The notes beneath the pieces were generated by a model, which was given only the letters and a program-made list of their open reading frames with translations, had not been told where the DNA came from and searched no databases. The position numbers and the translations under genes are program-made. 63,847 nt of DNA from a virus, in IMG/VR virus record IMGVR_UViG_3300025131_000031, positions 1 to 63,847 of that record. One strand, given 5' to 3'. Positions 57,589 to 63,847 of the stretch are shown here, piece after piece (the first letter of the stretch is position 1; each line of letters starts with the position of its first letter).

Positions 57589-57663
57589 GGAGAAAGCATA
57601 ACAGGTATATGCCGCACTCTTATAAAGTGCAGATAGTGGGTTCAAGTCCCATTCTCCCCACCA
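57587..57663 (+). tRNA. tRNA-Ile (TAT)
   Basis: Acceptor AGGGAGA/TCTCCCC with A1-C72 mismatch, D-stem GCAT/ATGC, anticodon loop CTTATAA, T-loop TTCAAGT, A73, CCA encoded. Position 8 is A. It would read AUA, which many bacteria read with a modified CAU anticodon instead. Confidence 0.8.
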
Positions 57664-57665
57664 CT

Positions 57666-57739
57666 TTGAGGATACAACGAGGGCTTGACGTGCAAGAGAC
57701 GTGCAAGATGTGATTGGTTCAAATCCTGTATCGCCTACC
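57666..57739 (+). pseudogene. Decayed tRNA with internal tandem repeat
   Basis: The 3' half (T-loop TTCAAAT, CCTACCA) and a partial acceptor match AGGATAC/GTAT..CCT are visible, but the middle consists of GACGTGCAAGA twice in tandem and no standard anticodon arm forms. Confidence 0.4.
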
Positions 57740-57749
57740 AAAAAATTAT

Positions 57750-57825
57750 GCCTGGGTTGCTTAGCGGCTAAAGCGTCTGTCCTACAAACAGATTATCGTG
57801 GGTTCGAGTCCCACCCTAGGTACCA
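57750..57825 (+). tRNA. tRNA-Val (TAC)
   Basis: Acceptor GCCTGGG/CCTAGGT, anticodon stem TCTGT/ACAGA with loop CCTACAA, T-arm GTGGG-TTCGAGT-CCCAC, A73, CCA encoded. Confidence 0.9.
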
Positions 57826-57844
57826 AATATTCAGGAGAATTACT

Positions 57845-58072
57845 GTGAAACTAAGAGAAGCAGCAAAACAAGGTGACATTGGATTTTCCGAATTCGATGA
57901 AACAGATATGAAGGGTAAGAAATGTTTACGAAAAAGCTGCAGAGGGAAATATGGTGAAACAGGAATTCAAGATGATATGCATGGTGAACTTCATTGTTTA
58001 AAATGTGGTCATGGAATTACTAGTAGTATGACAAAATCACAGATTGCTAAAGCAAAGAAAGCTGCAAATTAG
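57845..58072 (+). CDS. Small zinc-binding protein
   Basis: 75 aa from a GTG with CAGGAGA upstream. Two cysteine pairs (CLRKSC, CLKCG) frame a ribbon of about 30 residues. The longer frame upstream reads through tRNA-Val. Role unknown. Confidence 0.55.
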   Translation: MKLREAAKQGDIGFSEFDETDMKGKKCLRKSCRGKYGETGIQDDMHGELHCLKCGHGITSSMTKSQIAKAKKAAN

Positions 58073-58084
58073 AAAGGTTACAAA

Positions 58085-58279
58085 ATGAAAATCGGATTAT
58101 TGAATTTTTTGACAGTTGTTTTCGTGATACTGAAATTAACAGGAAGTATAGCCTGGTCATGGTTTTGGGTGTTATTTCCATCAATAATCTCTTTAGGGAT
58201 TGCAATTGTACTTGGAATAATTGCACTTGGAATATTCATCTTAGCAGCATTTTTCGTTGATGAAATTGAAGTTGATTAA
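58085..58279 (+). CDS. Small membrane protein of the LKLTGSIAWSW type
   Basis: 64 aa with two hydrophobic segments. The motif VILKLTGSIAWSWFWVLFPS is familiar from many small phage membrane proteins of unknown function. A short AAAGG precedes the ATG. Confidence 0.6.
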   Translation: MKIGLLNFLTVVFVILKLTGSIAWSWFWVLFPSIISLGIAIVLGIIALGIFILAAFFVDEIEVD

Positions 58280-58286
58280 AAAATAT

Positions 58287-58362
58287 GCATCCCAATGTTC
58301 CAAGGCAGGCGACTGACGCTCCAAACGTTCGTGGCGGAGTTCGATTCTCCGGGGGTGTGCCA
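58287..58362 (+). tRNA. tRNA-Trp (CCA)
   Basis: Acceptor GCATCCC/GGGGTGT, anticodon loop CTCCAAA, T-arm CGGAG-TTCGATT-CTCCG, G73 as expected for Trp, CCA encoded. The D-arm is irregular and the anticodon stem has one mismatch. Confidence 0.78.
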
Positions 58363-58376
58363 CATTTTAAAATAAT

Positions 58377-58455
58377 GGACCGGAAGCCTAAACTTGGTAT
58401 AGACGCCATCCCGATAAGGTGGAGACAGTAGGTTCAAATCCTACCCGGTCTACCA
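58377..58455 (+). tRNA. tRNA-Ile (GAT)
   Basis: Acceptor GGACCGG/CCGGTCT, anticodon stem CCATC/GGTGG with loop CCGATAA, T-loop TTCAAAT, A73, CCA encoded. Positions 8-9 are AA. Confidence 0.82.
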
Positions 58456-58462
58456 TACTATT

Positions 58463-58624
58463 ATGTTAAGACAGAAACAAAGCATAGAAGAAACACAGAG
58501 AAAGTTCAAAGAAATTGGACTAGCAATCTGCGACATAATGGATCATGATTACAGATCAGAAGTTGTGGAGCTATCTAAAAACCATTATACAGTCAGAACC
58601 ATAAAGACTAGGAGGGTACTATGA
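58463..58624 (+). CDS. Small hypothetical protein, 53 aa
   Basis: 53 aa, charged; starts 7 bases after tRNA-Ile with no clear ribosome site. Unrecognised. Confidence 0.4.
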   Translation: MLRQKQSIEETQRKFKEIGLAICDIMDHDYRSEVVELSKNHYTVRTIKTRRVL

Positions 58625-58653
58625 CGTAATAAACTTACACAAGGAGATTTATT

Positions 58654-59229
58654 ATGTCTGAGAAAAGAGAAGTCACTGTATTATACGATGCTAAGAATCC
58701 TGTAAAGCTCAAATGGTGGGAACATATCTACTATTGGCTTTGGAGAGAAGTTTGGGATAGAAAAGATCTTCATCGTCGAATCATGTGGTTTTGGCAAAGA
58801 AGAACAAGAGGTTTCGATAACACAGAACTATGGAATTTATACGTTCCTCTTTCCGAACACATTCTTCCAAGATTGATAGCATTCAGAAATAATCATCATA
58901 GCTGTCCTGGTGGTTTACTTCCTGAATCATATGAATTAAAAACCACAGATGATACATGGAAATTACAGTTTGTAATATGGAATGAAATACTTGATAAAAT
59001 GATTGAAGCTTTCAAATATCTCTCAACAGAAGAATGCGATGAAGATGGTGGAAAATATTCTTATAATGATGAAATATTAGAAAAAATGTGGATCGATGAA
59101 GACGGTTATTTACAAAGCATTCATGCTGCTAATTATTCAGATTATGAAGAATATATGAAGGTAAGAAAAGAAGCAATAGAAGAAGGACTAAAACTATTCG
59201 CAGAGTATTTTGAACATCTCTGGGATTAA
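58654..59229 (+). CDS. Conserved-looking hypothetical protein, Trp-rich
   Basis: 191 aa, AAGGAGAT upstream. Rich in Trp (KLKWWEHIYYWLWREVWDRK). It looks like a globular all-helical protein without membrane segment. Seen by memory as a typical phage hypothetical; no function known. Confidence 0.6.
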   Translation: MSEKREVTVLYDAKNPVKLKWWEHIYYWLWREVWDRKDLHRRIMWFWQRRTRGFDNTELWNLYVPLSEHILPRLIAFRNNHHSCPGGLLPESYELKTTDDTWKLQFVIWNEILDKMIEAFKYLSTEECDEDGGKYSYNDEILEKMWIDEDGYLQSIHAANYSDYEEYMKVRKEAIEEGLKLFAEYFEHLWD

Positions 59230-59238
59230 GGGGGTTTC

Positions 59239-59499
59239 ATGTTTGTTGCATTTGATTTTATGGAAGATTTGCTAGGCAAAGCAGAAGATGCTGAAATCGC
59301 TGTTTTGCAAATGGAAGCATTCGCCAGGTTGGTTGAGCAGCTTCAAGATTTAGTATTATTCGCAGCCTTTTCGAAGTATATGTTTATCGGCTTGAGTGCA
59401 TTTGTTGTTATACTATTATTGTATGTTATTATGCTTCACAATAAGGTTAGTTGGTTAGAATCAACACTTGAAATTCACGTGAAATTGGAAGGCGATTAG
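59239..59499 (+). CDS. Small membrane protein
   Basis: 86 aa: an amphipathic helix of about 45 residues, a membrane helix (FIGLSAFVVILLLYVIML) and a short charged tail. GGGGG upstream. Abuts the next gene. Confidence 0.55.
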   Translation: MFVAFDFMEDLLGKAEDAEIAVLQMEAFARLVEQLQDLVLFAAFSKYMFIGLSAFVVILLLYVIMLHNKVSWLESTLEIHVKLEGD

Positions 59500-59835
59500 A
59501 TGTTGTTAGAAACTTTTAACATGTCAGCACACGATTTACAAAATGAAGCAAATAATATAAAAGAAGTCATATTAGATACTTTGTACGCTGAAGAAGATAT
59601 AAGTGAAGAAAAATATATCGAACTCAAGCGAACATTGGTAATTACAGTTTCTAAGATAAGTCATTTTGGAGCATTTTGGAAAGCACTCAAGAATAAATGG
59701 AGCAAAGAAAAAAGAAATAAAGAAGAGAGTGAAGGCTGGCGTTATGTAGCATTGAAGGCTTGCAATAAAAATAGTATATCAGGCCAAGAAATTCTATTAA
59801 GACTCAAAAAGGAAGAAGATGATCAATCACACTGA
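59500..59835 (+). CDS. Hypothetical protein
   Basis: 111 aa, helical and charged. Starts directly after the previous stop codon and overlaps the next gene by 17 bases. Unrecognised. Confidence 0.5.
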   Translation: MLLETFNMSAHDLQNEANNIKEVILDTLYAEEDISEEKYIELKRTLVITVSKISHFGAFWKALKNKWSKEKRNKEESEGWRYVALKACNKNSISGQEILLRLKKEEDDQSH

Positions 59836-60130
59836 ATCAGATTCAGTTCGTAGAGCTGAAAATGCTTGGAGAAGAAAGCATGAATCTGATAGGCCTGACC
59901 GCGGTCCTAGAGGTGATAGGCCTGAAGAATATTTCGATATAAGAGAGCCTGAAGAATATTTCGATATAAGAGATCCTAATGATACAATAGATCATAATCT
60001 TGCTGAAAATAAAAGATACATAGAATTGACAAAAAGAGTAGTAAACAGAACTATTAAGCCAGAACTATTATCAATTGGCTTAACAGATGAAGAAGTTGAT
60101 TGGTTAATGGAGTATATTAGAACACATTAA
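59819..60130 (+). CDS. Hypothetical protein with tandem PEEYFDIR repeat
   Basis: 103 aa. A 27-bp unit is repeated in tandem (near 59922-59975), giving PEEYFDIRE and PEEYFDIRD. The N-terminal part is Arg/Asp-rich (ESDRPDRGPRGDRP), the rest helical. The stop codon is followed directly by tRNA-Met. Confidence 0.52.
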   Translation: MINHTESDSVRRAENAWRRKHESDRPDRGPRGDRPEEYFDIREPEEYFDIRDPNDTIDHNLAENKRYIELTKRVVNRTIKPELLSIGLTDEEVDWLMEYIRTH

Positions 60131-60204
60131 TGCGGAGTGTTAGCAGCGGTCAGCTTACTAGGTTCATAACCTAGAGGTCGGGGGTTCGAATCCCTCCTCC
60201 GCTA
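60131..60204 (+). tRNA. tRNA-Met (CAT)
   Basis: Acceptor TGCGGAG/CTCCGCT with T1-T72 mismatch, anticodon stem CTAGG/CCTAG with loop TTCATAA, T-loop TTCGAAT, A73; CCA not encoded. The open 1-72 pair is initiator-like, but the three G-C pairs of initiators are absent. Could also be an Ile tRNA with modified CAT. A perfect CTATTTTT/AAAAATAG hairpin follows at 60202-60220. Confidence 0.8.
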
Positions 60205-60229
60205 TTTTTATTAAAAATAGAAAACATGA

Positions 60230-60305
60230 TGCTCGGTAGCACAATCGGCGGTGCACCTGGCTCTGGTCCAGGATGTTGTGAGTTCGATCCTCACCCGAGT
60301 ATCCA
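60230..60305 (+). tRNA. tRNA-Gln (CTG)
   Basis: Acceptor TGCTCGG/CCGAGTA with T1-A72, D-stem GCAC/GTGC, anticodon stem CCTGG/CCAGG with loop CTCTGGT, T-loop TTCGATC, T73, CCA encoded. Confidence 0.9.
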
Positions 60306-60338
60306 AATTCGAGTTTAAAAATGGCAAGAATTATATTA

Positions 60339-60369
60339 ATATATCCTGTAAGCTAGGGTATATTTTTTT
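60339..60369 (+). terminator. Intrinsic terminator after the last tRNA
   Basis: ATATATCCTG pairs with CTAGGGTATAT (one wobble or two), loop TAAG, followed by a T-run. It ends the tRNA transcript. Confidence 0.75.
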
Positions 60370-60686
60370 GTTTACACCGGAGAATGAAGATGGAATATTC
60401 TATTTTGTTAGGATGCATTTTTGGTCTACTTATAAGCGAATTACAATTCGCTTCAAATCAGGAGAGCAAGTAGCTGAGTGGGCTTGGCTATTGATAGTAT
60501 GTTCTCTAGAAGTTTATTCACATTTTTAGGAACAATTTCTCAAGGCTTGAAGATGATATTTTAAAGAAAATCCCGTTCCATAGAGTTTAATTATGGATGT
60601 AGTTAGAGTATTACATGAAGCAATCTTTGTGGAGGAAAGATAACTTAAATCATAGATGACATCAATAGTGTAACAGGAGATTTAGC
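60370..60686 (+). other. Low-information stretch with only tiny ORFs
   Basis: Holds a 27-codon ORF at 60390-60473 (hydrophobic, GGAG upstream) and a 21-codon one at 60500-60565. Neither is convincing, and nothing else is seen. Confidence 0.4.
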
Positions 60687-60848
60687 ATGTCTAAATATAT
60701 TTTATATGGACAGGTGAGTCATCAAGACCGAAAGATGGAAAAAATTGGTACAGTAAATTCGTATGATGTAATGAAAGTAGTAGAAGGATTTTATAAGTCT
60801 CAGTGGTTAGATTTTAATCATAATGAGATTAAGGATAAGGAGGATTAG
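60687..60848 (+). CDS. Small hypothetical protein, 53 aa
   Basis: 53 aa with a good AGGAGAT ribosome site; ends 20 bases before a terminator. Unrecognised. Confidence 0.52.
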   Translation: MSKYILYGQVSHQDRKMEKIGTVNSYDVMKVVEGFYKSQWLDFNHNEIKDKED

Positions 60849-60867
60849 TCAACGTATTGATTAATCG

Positions 60868-60898
60868 GGCTCAGTGGTTTATTCACTGAGCTTTTTTT
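60868..60898 (+). terminator. Intrinsic terminator
   Basis: Perfect 8-bp stem GCTCAGTG/CACTGAGC with loop GTTTATT and seven T. Confidence 0.92.
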
Positions 60899-60933
60899 AT
60901 TAAAAATATATACGATAAAAATTAGGAGACCTT

Positions 60934-61419
60934 ATGAAAGCATGCTTTACAGGAACTCGAAAATATAAGATGAATCAAGAGAATACTGATGTCATGAATT
61001 TGATAGCGGGTTTGCTTGTATCAAGAAATCTATATCAAACATTATATTTTGGAGGAGCATTGGGAGTAGACACTGCAATGCTCATGAATTGTGCTAAGAT
61101 TAATTCTTTCCCAGCTACTGCGTACGTTAAAAAATTAATAGTAGTAGTTCCTGATTCAATAAAACATCAACCTTCATTTTCTAGAAGAATTATAGAAGAG
61201 AATGCAGATGAAATTATAGAACTAGGAAATAAAATTACTAGAAACGACGGATACAAATCTTATCAAATTAGAAATGAGTATATGGTAGATAATTCAGATA
61301 TAGTGTATGCTTTTCCAAATAAGAATCCTCTCAAAGGAGAAAAAAAAGGTGGAACTTGGAATACTATAAACTATGCTCGCAAGGAAAATGTAGAAGTAGT
61401 CATAAACACACTGGAGTAG
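60934..61419 (+). CDS. SLOG-like nucleotide-binding protein
   Basis: 161 aa, AGGAG upstream. KACFTGTRKYK, LYFGGALGVDTAMLM and RNEYMVDNSDIVYAF with GGTWNTINYA match the LOG/DprA-like Rossmann fold (GGA-x-G-x-D, then R-N-x-x-M). SLOG proteins bind nucleotide-derived signals and some act in CBASS/Thoeris-like systems. Here it may sense or destroy such a signal; only the fold is supported. Confidence 0.6.
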   Translation: MKACFTGTRKYKMNQENTDVMNLIAGLLVSRNLYQTLYFGGALGVDTAMLMNCAKINSFPATAYVKKLIVVVPDSIKHQPSFSRRIIEENADEIIELGNKITRNDGYKSYQIRNEYMVDNSDIVYAFPNKNPLKGEKKGGTWNTINYARKENVEVVINTLE

Positions 61420-61439
61420 TATGAAGTTGTTTATTTGAA

Positions 61440-61608
61440 TTTAAATTTCCTATAGATATATTCTTATAGAAGTTGATGGAAGATATTGGCATTCTAGAAA
61501 AGATCATATTGAAAATGATGTATACAAAAATGAATTGGCAAATAGAAAAGGCTACAGATTAATTAGAATTTGGGAAGATGAAATAGATAAAGAATGGAGA
61601 ATAATGTG
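61440..61608 (+). pseudogene. C-terminal fragment of a Vsr-like endonuclease
   Basis: Frame keeps ILIEVDGRYWHSRKDHI and GYRLIRIWEDEIDKEWRIM. The 5' two thirds are missing. Its TGG AGA ATA ATG codons supply GGAG for the exonuclease gene, whose GTG overlaps the fragment's stop codon. Confidence 0.62.
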
Positions 61609-62616
61609 AAAAAGAAAACCACTGTATTGTATATCGACCAGCTAAATATGTTTATAAGAAACTTTGCTGCATTAAATCTGACCAATGACAAGGGTGACAA
61701 TGTAAGTGGTATCTATGGATGCCTACAAAGTTATACCTCTGTCATAAACAAATTCAATCCTGACGTAGTTCTGGTCGCCTGGGAAGGACGAGGCTCATCC
61801 AAAAGGCGCAAAGCTATAATGGAAAGCTATAAACAGGATAGAACATTCACGGGATTCAATAGAAGCTATGAAGGAAATCCGGAAGAAGAAAAGAAAGCTT
61901 TCTGGGGTCAGATAGATCGAGTTAGAGAGTATATCAAAGACCTTCCATTCTACCAAGCTTCAATAGAATATTTAGAAGCTGATGATCTCATTGCTTATTG
62001 TGTTGAGAATATATTTGATGATGAGGAATTTGAAAATGTCATTGTATCAACAGATAGAGATTATTTTCAATTAGTCTCAGACAGAACGAAAGTCTTTCGA
62101 CCTGTAAAGACTAAGGCAGCACCAACCGGGCAAATCGTAGACTCAGATTTTGTCAAATTTGAAACAGGATGCCACCCTGGTAACTATATACTTTATAAGT
62201 GTTTATGTGGTGACAAATCTGATGGGATTATAGGAATTAGTGGTGTTGGCCAAAAAACTTTTACAAAAGACTTTCCTTTTGTCGTCGATCTGAAAGAGTC
62301 AGGTGATATTTATAACATCCAGGATCTACTGGATTATTCTTCAGTTAAGTTAGCTGAAGGAGTCAAAAGGTACAAAAAATATATATCAAATAAAGCGCTC
62401 ATCGAGAAGAATTATAAGGTAATGCAACTTCTCACCCCTGATATGAGCAACGCAGCTATCCAAAACATTGAACGTACCTTTACGAACTTTACTCCAAAGT
62501 TTAAATCAACTCAATTTAGAATTAAATTAATAACAGATAGTATGTCGCCACGCAATATAACTCGTTGGGTGGATGGCTTTACTAATATTAGACCTAGAAA
62601 AATATCTTTCGAATAG
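61606..62616 (+). CDS. rnh: FEN/RNase H-type 5'-3' exonuclease (T4 rnh-like)
   Basis: 336 aa from GTG 61606 with GGAG 7 bases upstream; an in-frame ATG at 61594 lies before this site. VLYIDQLNMFIRNF, LEADDLIAYCVENI and VIVSTDRDYFQLVSD carry the acidic clusters of 5' nucleases, and GCHPGNYILYKCLCGDKSDG is the H3TH-type region. It removes RNA primers on the lagging strand. T4 rnh is 305 aa. It precedes the helicase gene. Confidence 0.8.
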   Translation: MKKKTTVLYIDQLNMFIRNFAALNLTNDKGDNVSGIYGCLQSYTSVINKFNPDVVLVAWEGRGSSKRRKAIMESYKQDRTFTGFNRSYEGNPEEEKKAFWGQIDRVREYIKDLPFYQASIEYLEADDLIAYCVENIFDDEEFENVIVSTDRDYFQLVSDRTKVFRPVKTKAAPTGQIVDSDFVKFETGCHPGNYILYKCLCGDKSDGIIGISGVGQKTFTKDFPFVVDLKESGDIYNIQDLLDYSSVKLAEGVKRYKKYISNKALIEKNYKVMQLLTPDMSNAAIQNIERTFTNFTPKFKSTQFRIKLITDSMSPRNITRWVDGFTNIRPRKISFE

Positions 62617-62627
62617 GAGAAGTAACG

Positions 62628-63847
62628 ATGAGGGATGATTCATTTGAGAAGTTTGGAAGAAGTTTCCAAAATAGAGTTATACAAGCAGCATTGATCGACT
62701 ATAAGTTTTTTCAACAGATTATTCTTATATGTAAGCCTGTTTATTTCAATTCAGAAACACATAGAGTATTGTGGAATATCATAGTAGATTATTTTGTCAA
62801 GTATAATTCAACACCAACATATGAAGTAATTAGAATAGAATTAGGAAACGAAACAAATGCAGATATAGTTGAGTCAGTTAAGGTCTTGTTAAAGGAAATA
62901 GAAACAAATGTAAATCAAATCGAATTGAATCATACCAAAGATATAGCAGCACAATTTTGCACTAATAAAGAAATGGAACAAGCAATTTTAGATTCCGTTG
63001 AGCTATTAAAATCAGACAAGAGTGATGCAATAAAAGGTAGAATAGAAGAAGCAATGAAACATGTCCATGTCATAGATACTGGGCATGAATACTTTGATGC
63101 GCTAGAAGAAAGAACAAAGCTTAATCCAAGAAAAACTATCCCAACAGGATTCAAATTGTTGGATCACATAGATTATTTGGAGGGTGGATTAGCTGGTGGA
63201 GAATTGGGGGTCATAATGGCTCCAACAGGGGGAGGAAAGAGTTTTTGGCTGACCGCTATTGGTAAGGGAGCTCTTGATGCTGGCAAGAATGTTGTTCATT
63301 ATACATTCGAATTATCAGAAATCAATATTGGTAAGAGATATGATTCAGCAATCACAGGAATTCCTACAAAGAATCTGAAAGAAAATTATGATGACGTAGA
63401 AAAGATGCTGGCTAACTACAAGGGCGGGAAACTCATCATCAAAGAATTCCCTACAAGATCAGCTAACATTCATAAGATTAAATTTCATATAGACAGATTA
63501 ATTTCATCTGGCTTTGTTCCAGATCTCATAATTTTAGATTATGCAGATCTTATGAGAAGTACAAGAGCTTATGAACAGAGAACTTGGGAATTAGAAGCAA
63601 TTTATGAAGAGCTTAGAGGCTATGGAATGGAAACAAAAACTCCAATCTGGACAGCTTCTCAAACTAATAGAGGTGGGTTGGATGAAGACATAATTGGATT
63701 AGACAAAATAGCCGATGCGTATTCAAAAGCTATGGTTACTGATTTCATTATGACATTTTCTAGAAACTTAGTGGAAAAGGGAACCAACAAAGGCAAGCTC
63801 TATATAGCCAAGAACAGAATTGGATTAGATGGTAAGGTGTTTAATGT
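62628..63847 (+). CDS. gp41: DnaB-like replicative helicase (gp41-type), 3' end cut by window
   Basis: At least 406 aa from ATG 62628 (GGAGAAG upstream), running off the window end. The N-terminal domain resembles DnaB/gp41; the RecA-like motor has Walker A APTGGGKS (198-205), Walker B DLIILDYADL, and the SQTNRGG motif of DnaB helicases with a nearby switch residue. It unwinds at the replication fork and would load with a gp59/gp61-type partner outside the window. Confidence 0.9.
   Translation, partial: MRDDSFEKFGRSFQNRVIQAALIDYKFFQQIILICKPVYFNSETHRVLWNIIVDYFVKYNSTPTYEVIRIELGNETNADIVESVKVLLKEIETNVNQIELNHTKDIAAQFCTNKEMEQAILDSVELLKSDKSDAIKGRIEEAMKHVHVIDTGHEYFDALEERTKLNPRKTIPTGFKLLDHIDYLEGGLAGGELGVIMAPTGGGKSFWLTAIGKGALDAGKNVVHYTFELSEINIGKRYDSAITGIPTKNLKENYDDVEKMLANYKGGKLIIKEFPTRSANIHKIKFHIDRLISSGFVPDLIILDYADLMRSTRAYEQRTWELEAIYEELRGYGMETKTPIWTASQTNRGGLDEDIIGLDKIADAYSKAMVTDFIMTFSRNLVEKGTNKGKLYIAKNRIGLDGKVFN

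Noticed and set aside
60251-60529. 92-codon ORF
   Set aside because: It begins inside tRNA-Gln and runs through the terminator at 60339; coincidental.
1-63847. CRISPR arrays, IS elements, integrase or transposase genes, rRNA
   Set aside because: No regularly spaced repeats, no transposase or integrase motifs and no rRNA-like sequence were seen.

Overview
The window is part of a large, AT-rich, tailed-phage genome of the T4-like myovirus type. Every supported gene lies on the + strand and the genes are tightly packed, with ATGA-type overlaps and strong Shine-Dalgarno sequences. The phage assignment rests on a T4-style replication module: a gp32-like single-strand binding protein, UvsX recombinase, a FEN/RNase H-type 5' exonuclease and a gp41/DnaB-type helicase. 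Thymidylate synthase, dUTPase, LamG-rich virion proteins and a large tRNA island support it. The host cannot be fixed from the sequence; the Shine-Dalgarno sequences, the heptose/LPS-type sugar genes and the lipoboxes suggest a Gram-negative bacterium.

Layout. (1) 0-6.5 kb: virion adhesin/decoration proteins with LamG-like domains, interrupted by a 2H phosphoesterase. (2) 6.5-12.2 kb: a divergent family-A DNA polymerase-like protein, then a run of small proteins that all start with a short helical peptide ending in (L/I)-x-E, resembling T4 capsid-targeting propeptides. (3) 12.2-40.2 kb: a long glycan island with GT2, GT9, GT4 and CgeB-like glycosyltransferases, methyltransferases, RmlD, a cupin epimerase, SDR epimerases, the heptose enzymes GmhA and HddA, and a radical SAM/SPASM protein. 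Scattered in it are an intact Vsr/DUF559-like homing endonuclease, decayed copies of it, and several proteins carrying a CxCx9CxCG tag. (4) 31.0-33.9 kb, inside that island: a gene-free stretch of about 680 bases that looks like a large structured RNA, ending in a terminator, two small genes downstream of it, and then a Ro60-like TROVE/vWA protein. (5) 36.7-38.7 kb: a fusion of a ligase-type nucleotidyltransferase and an NMNAT-like domain. (6) 40.2-47.7 kb: ClpP-like protease, HNH nuclease, HAD, Nudix, ThyA, a lipoprotein, SSB and UvsX. (7) 47.7-60.9 kb: a tRNA and small-gene island opened by a strong terminator, a palindrome-rich spacer and the first of four near-identical promoters. It holds about 27 tRNA genes that cover every amino acid except Phe. 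(8) 60.9 kb to the end: SLOG-like protein, 5' exonuclease and helicase (cut by the window edge).

How it fits together. The tRNA island separates uvsX from the helicase gene, which are close neighbours in T4. The sugar genes could build and attach a heptose-containing glycan to the virion or the host surface. The most unusual feature is the Ro60-like protein just downstream of a large repeat-bearing RNA: the RNA carries four copies of a 21-nt motif, and a fifth variant copy lies in a tRNA-like element in the tRNA island. This could be a phage Ro ribonucleoprotein or a large ornate RNA of the GOLLD/ROOL kind. That link is inference.
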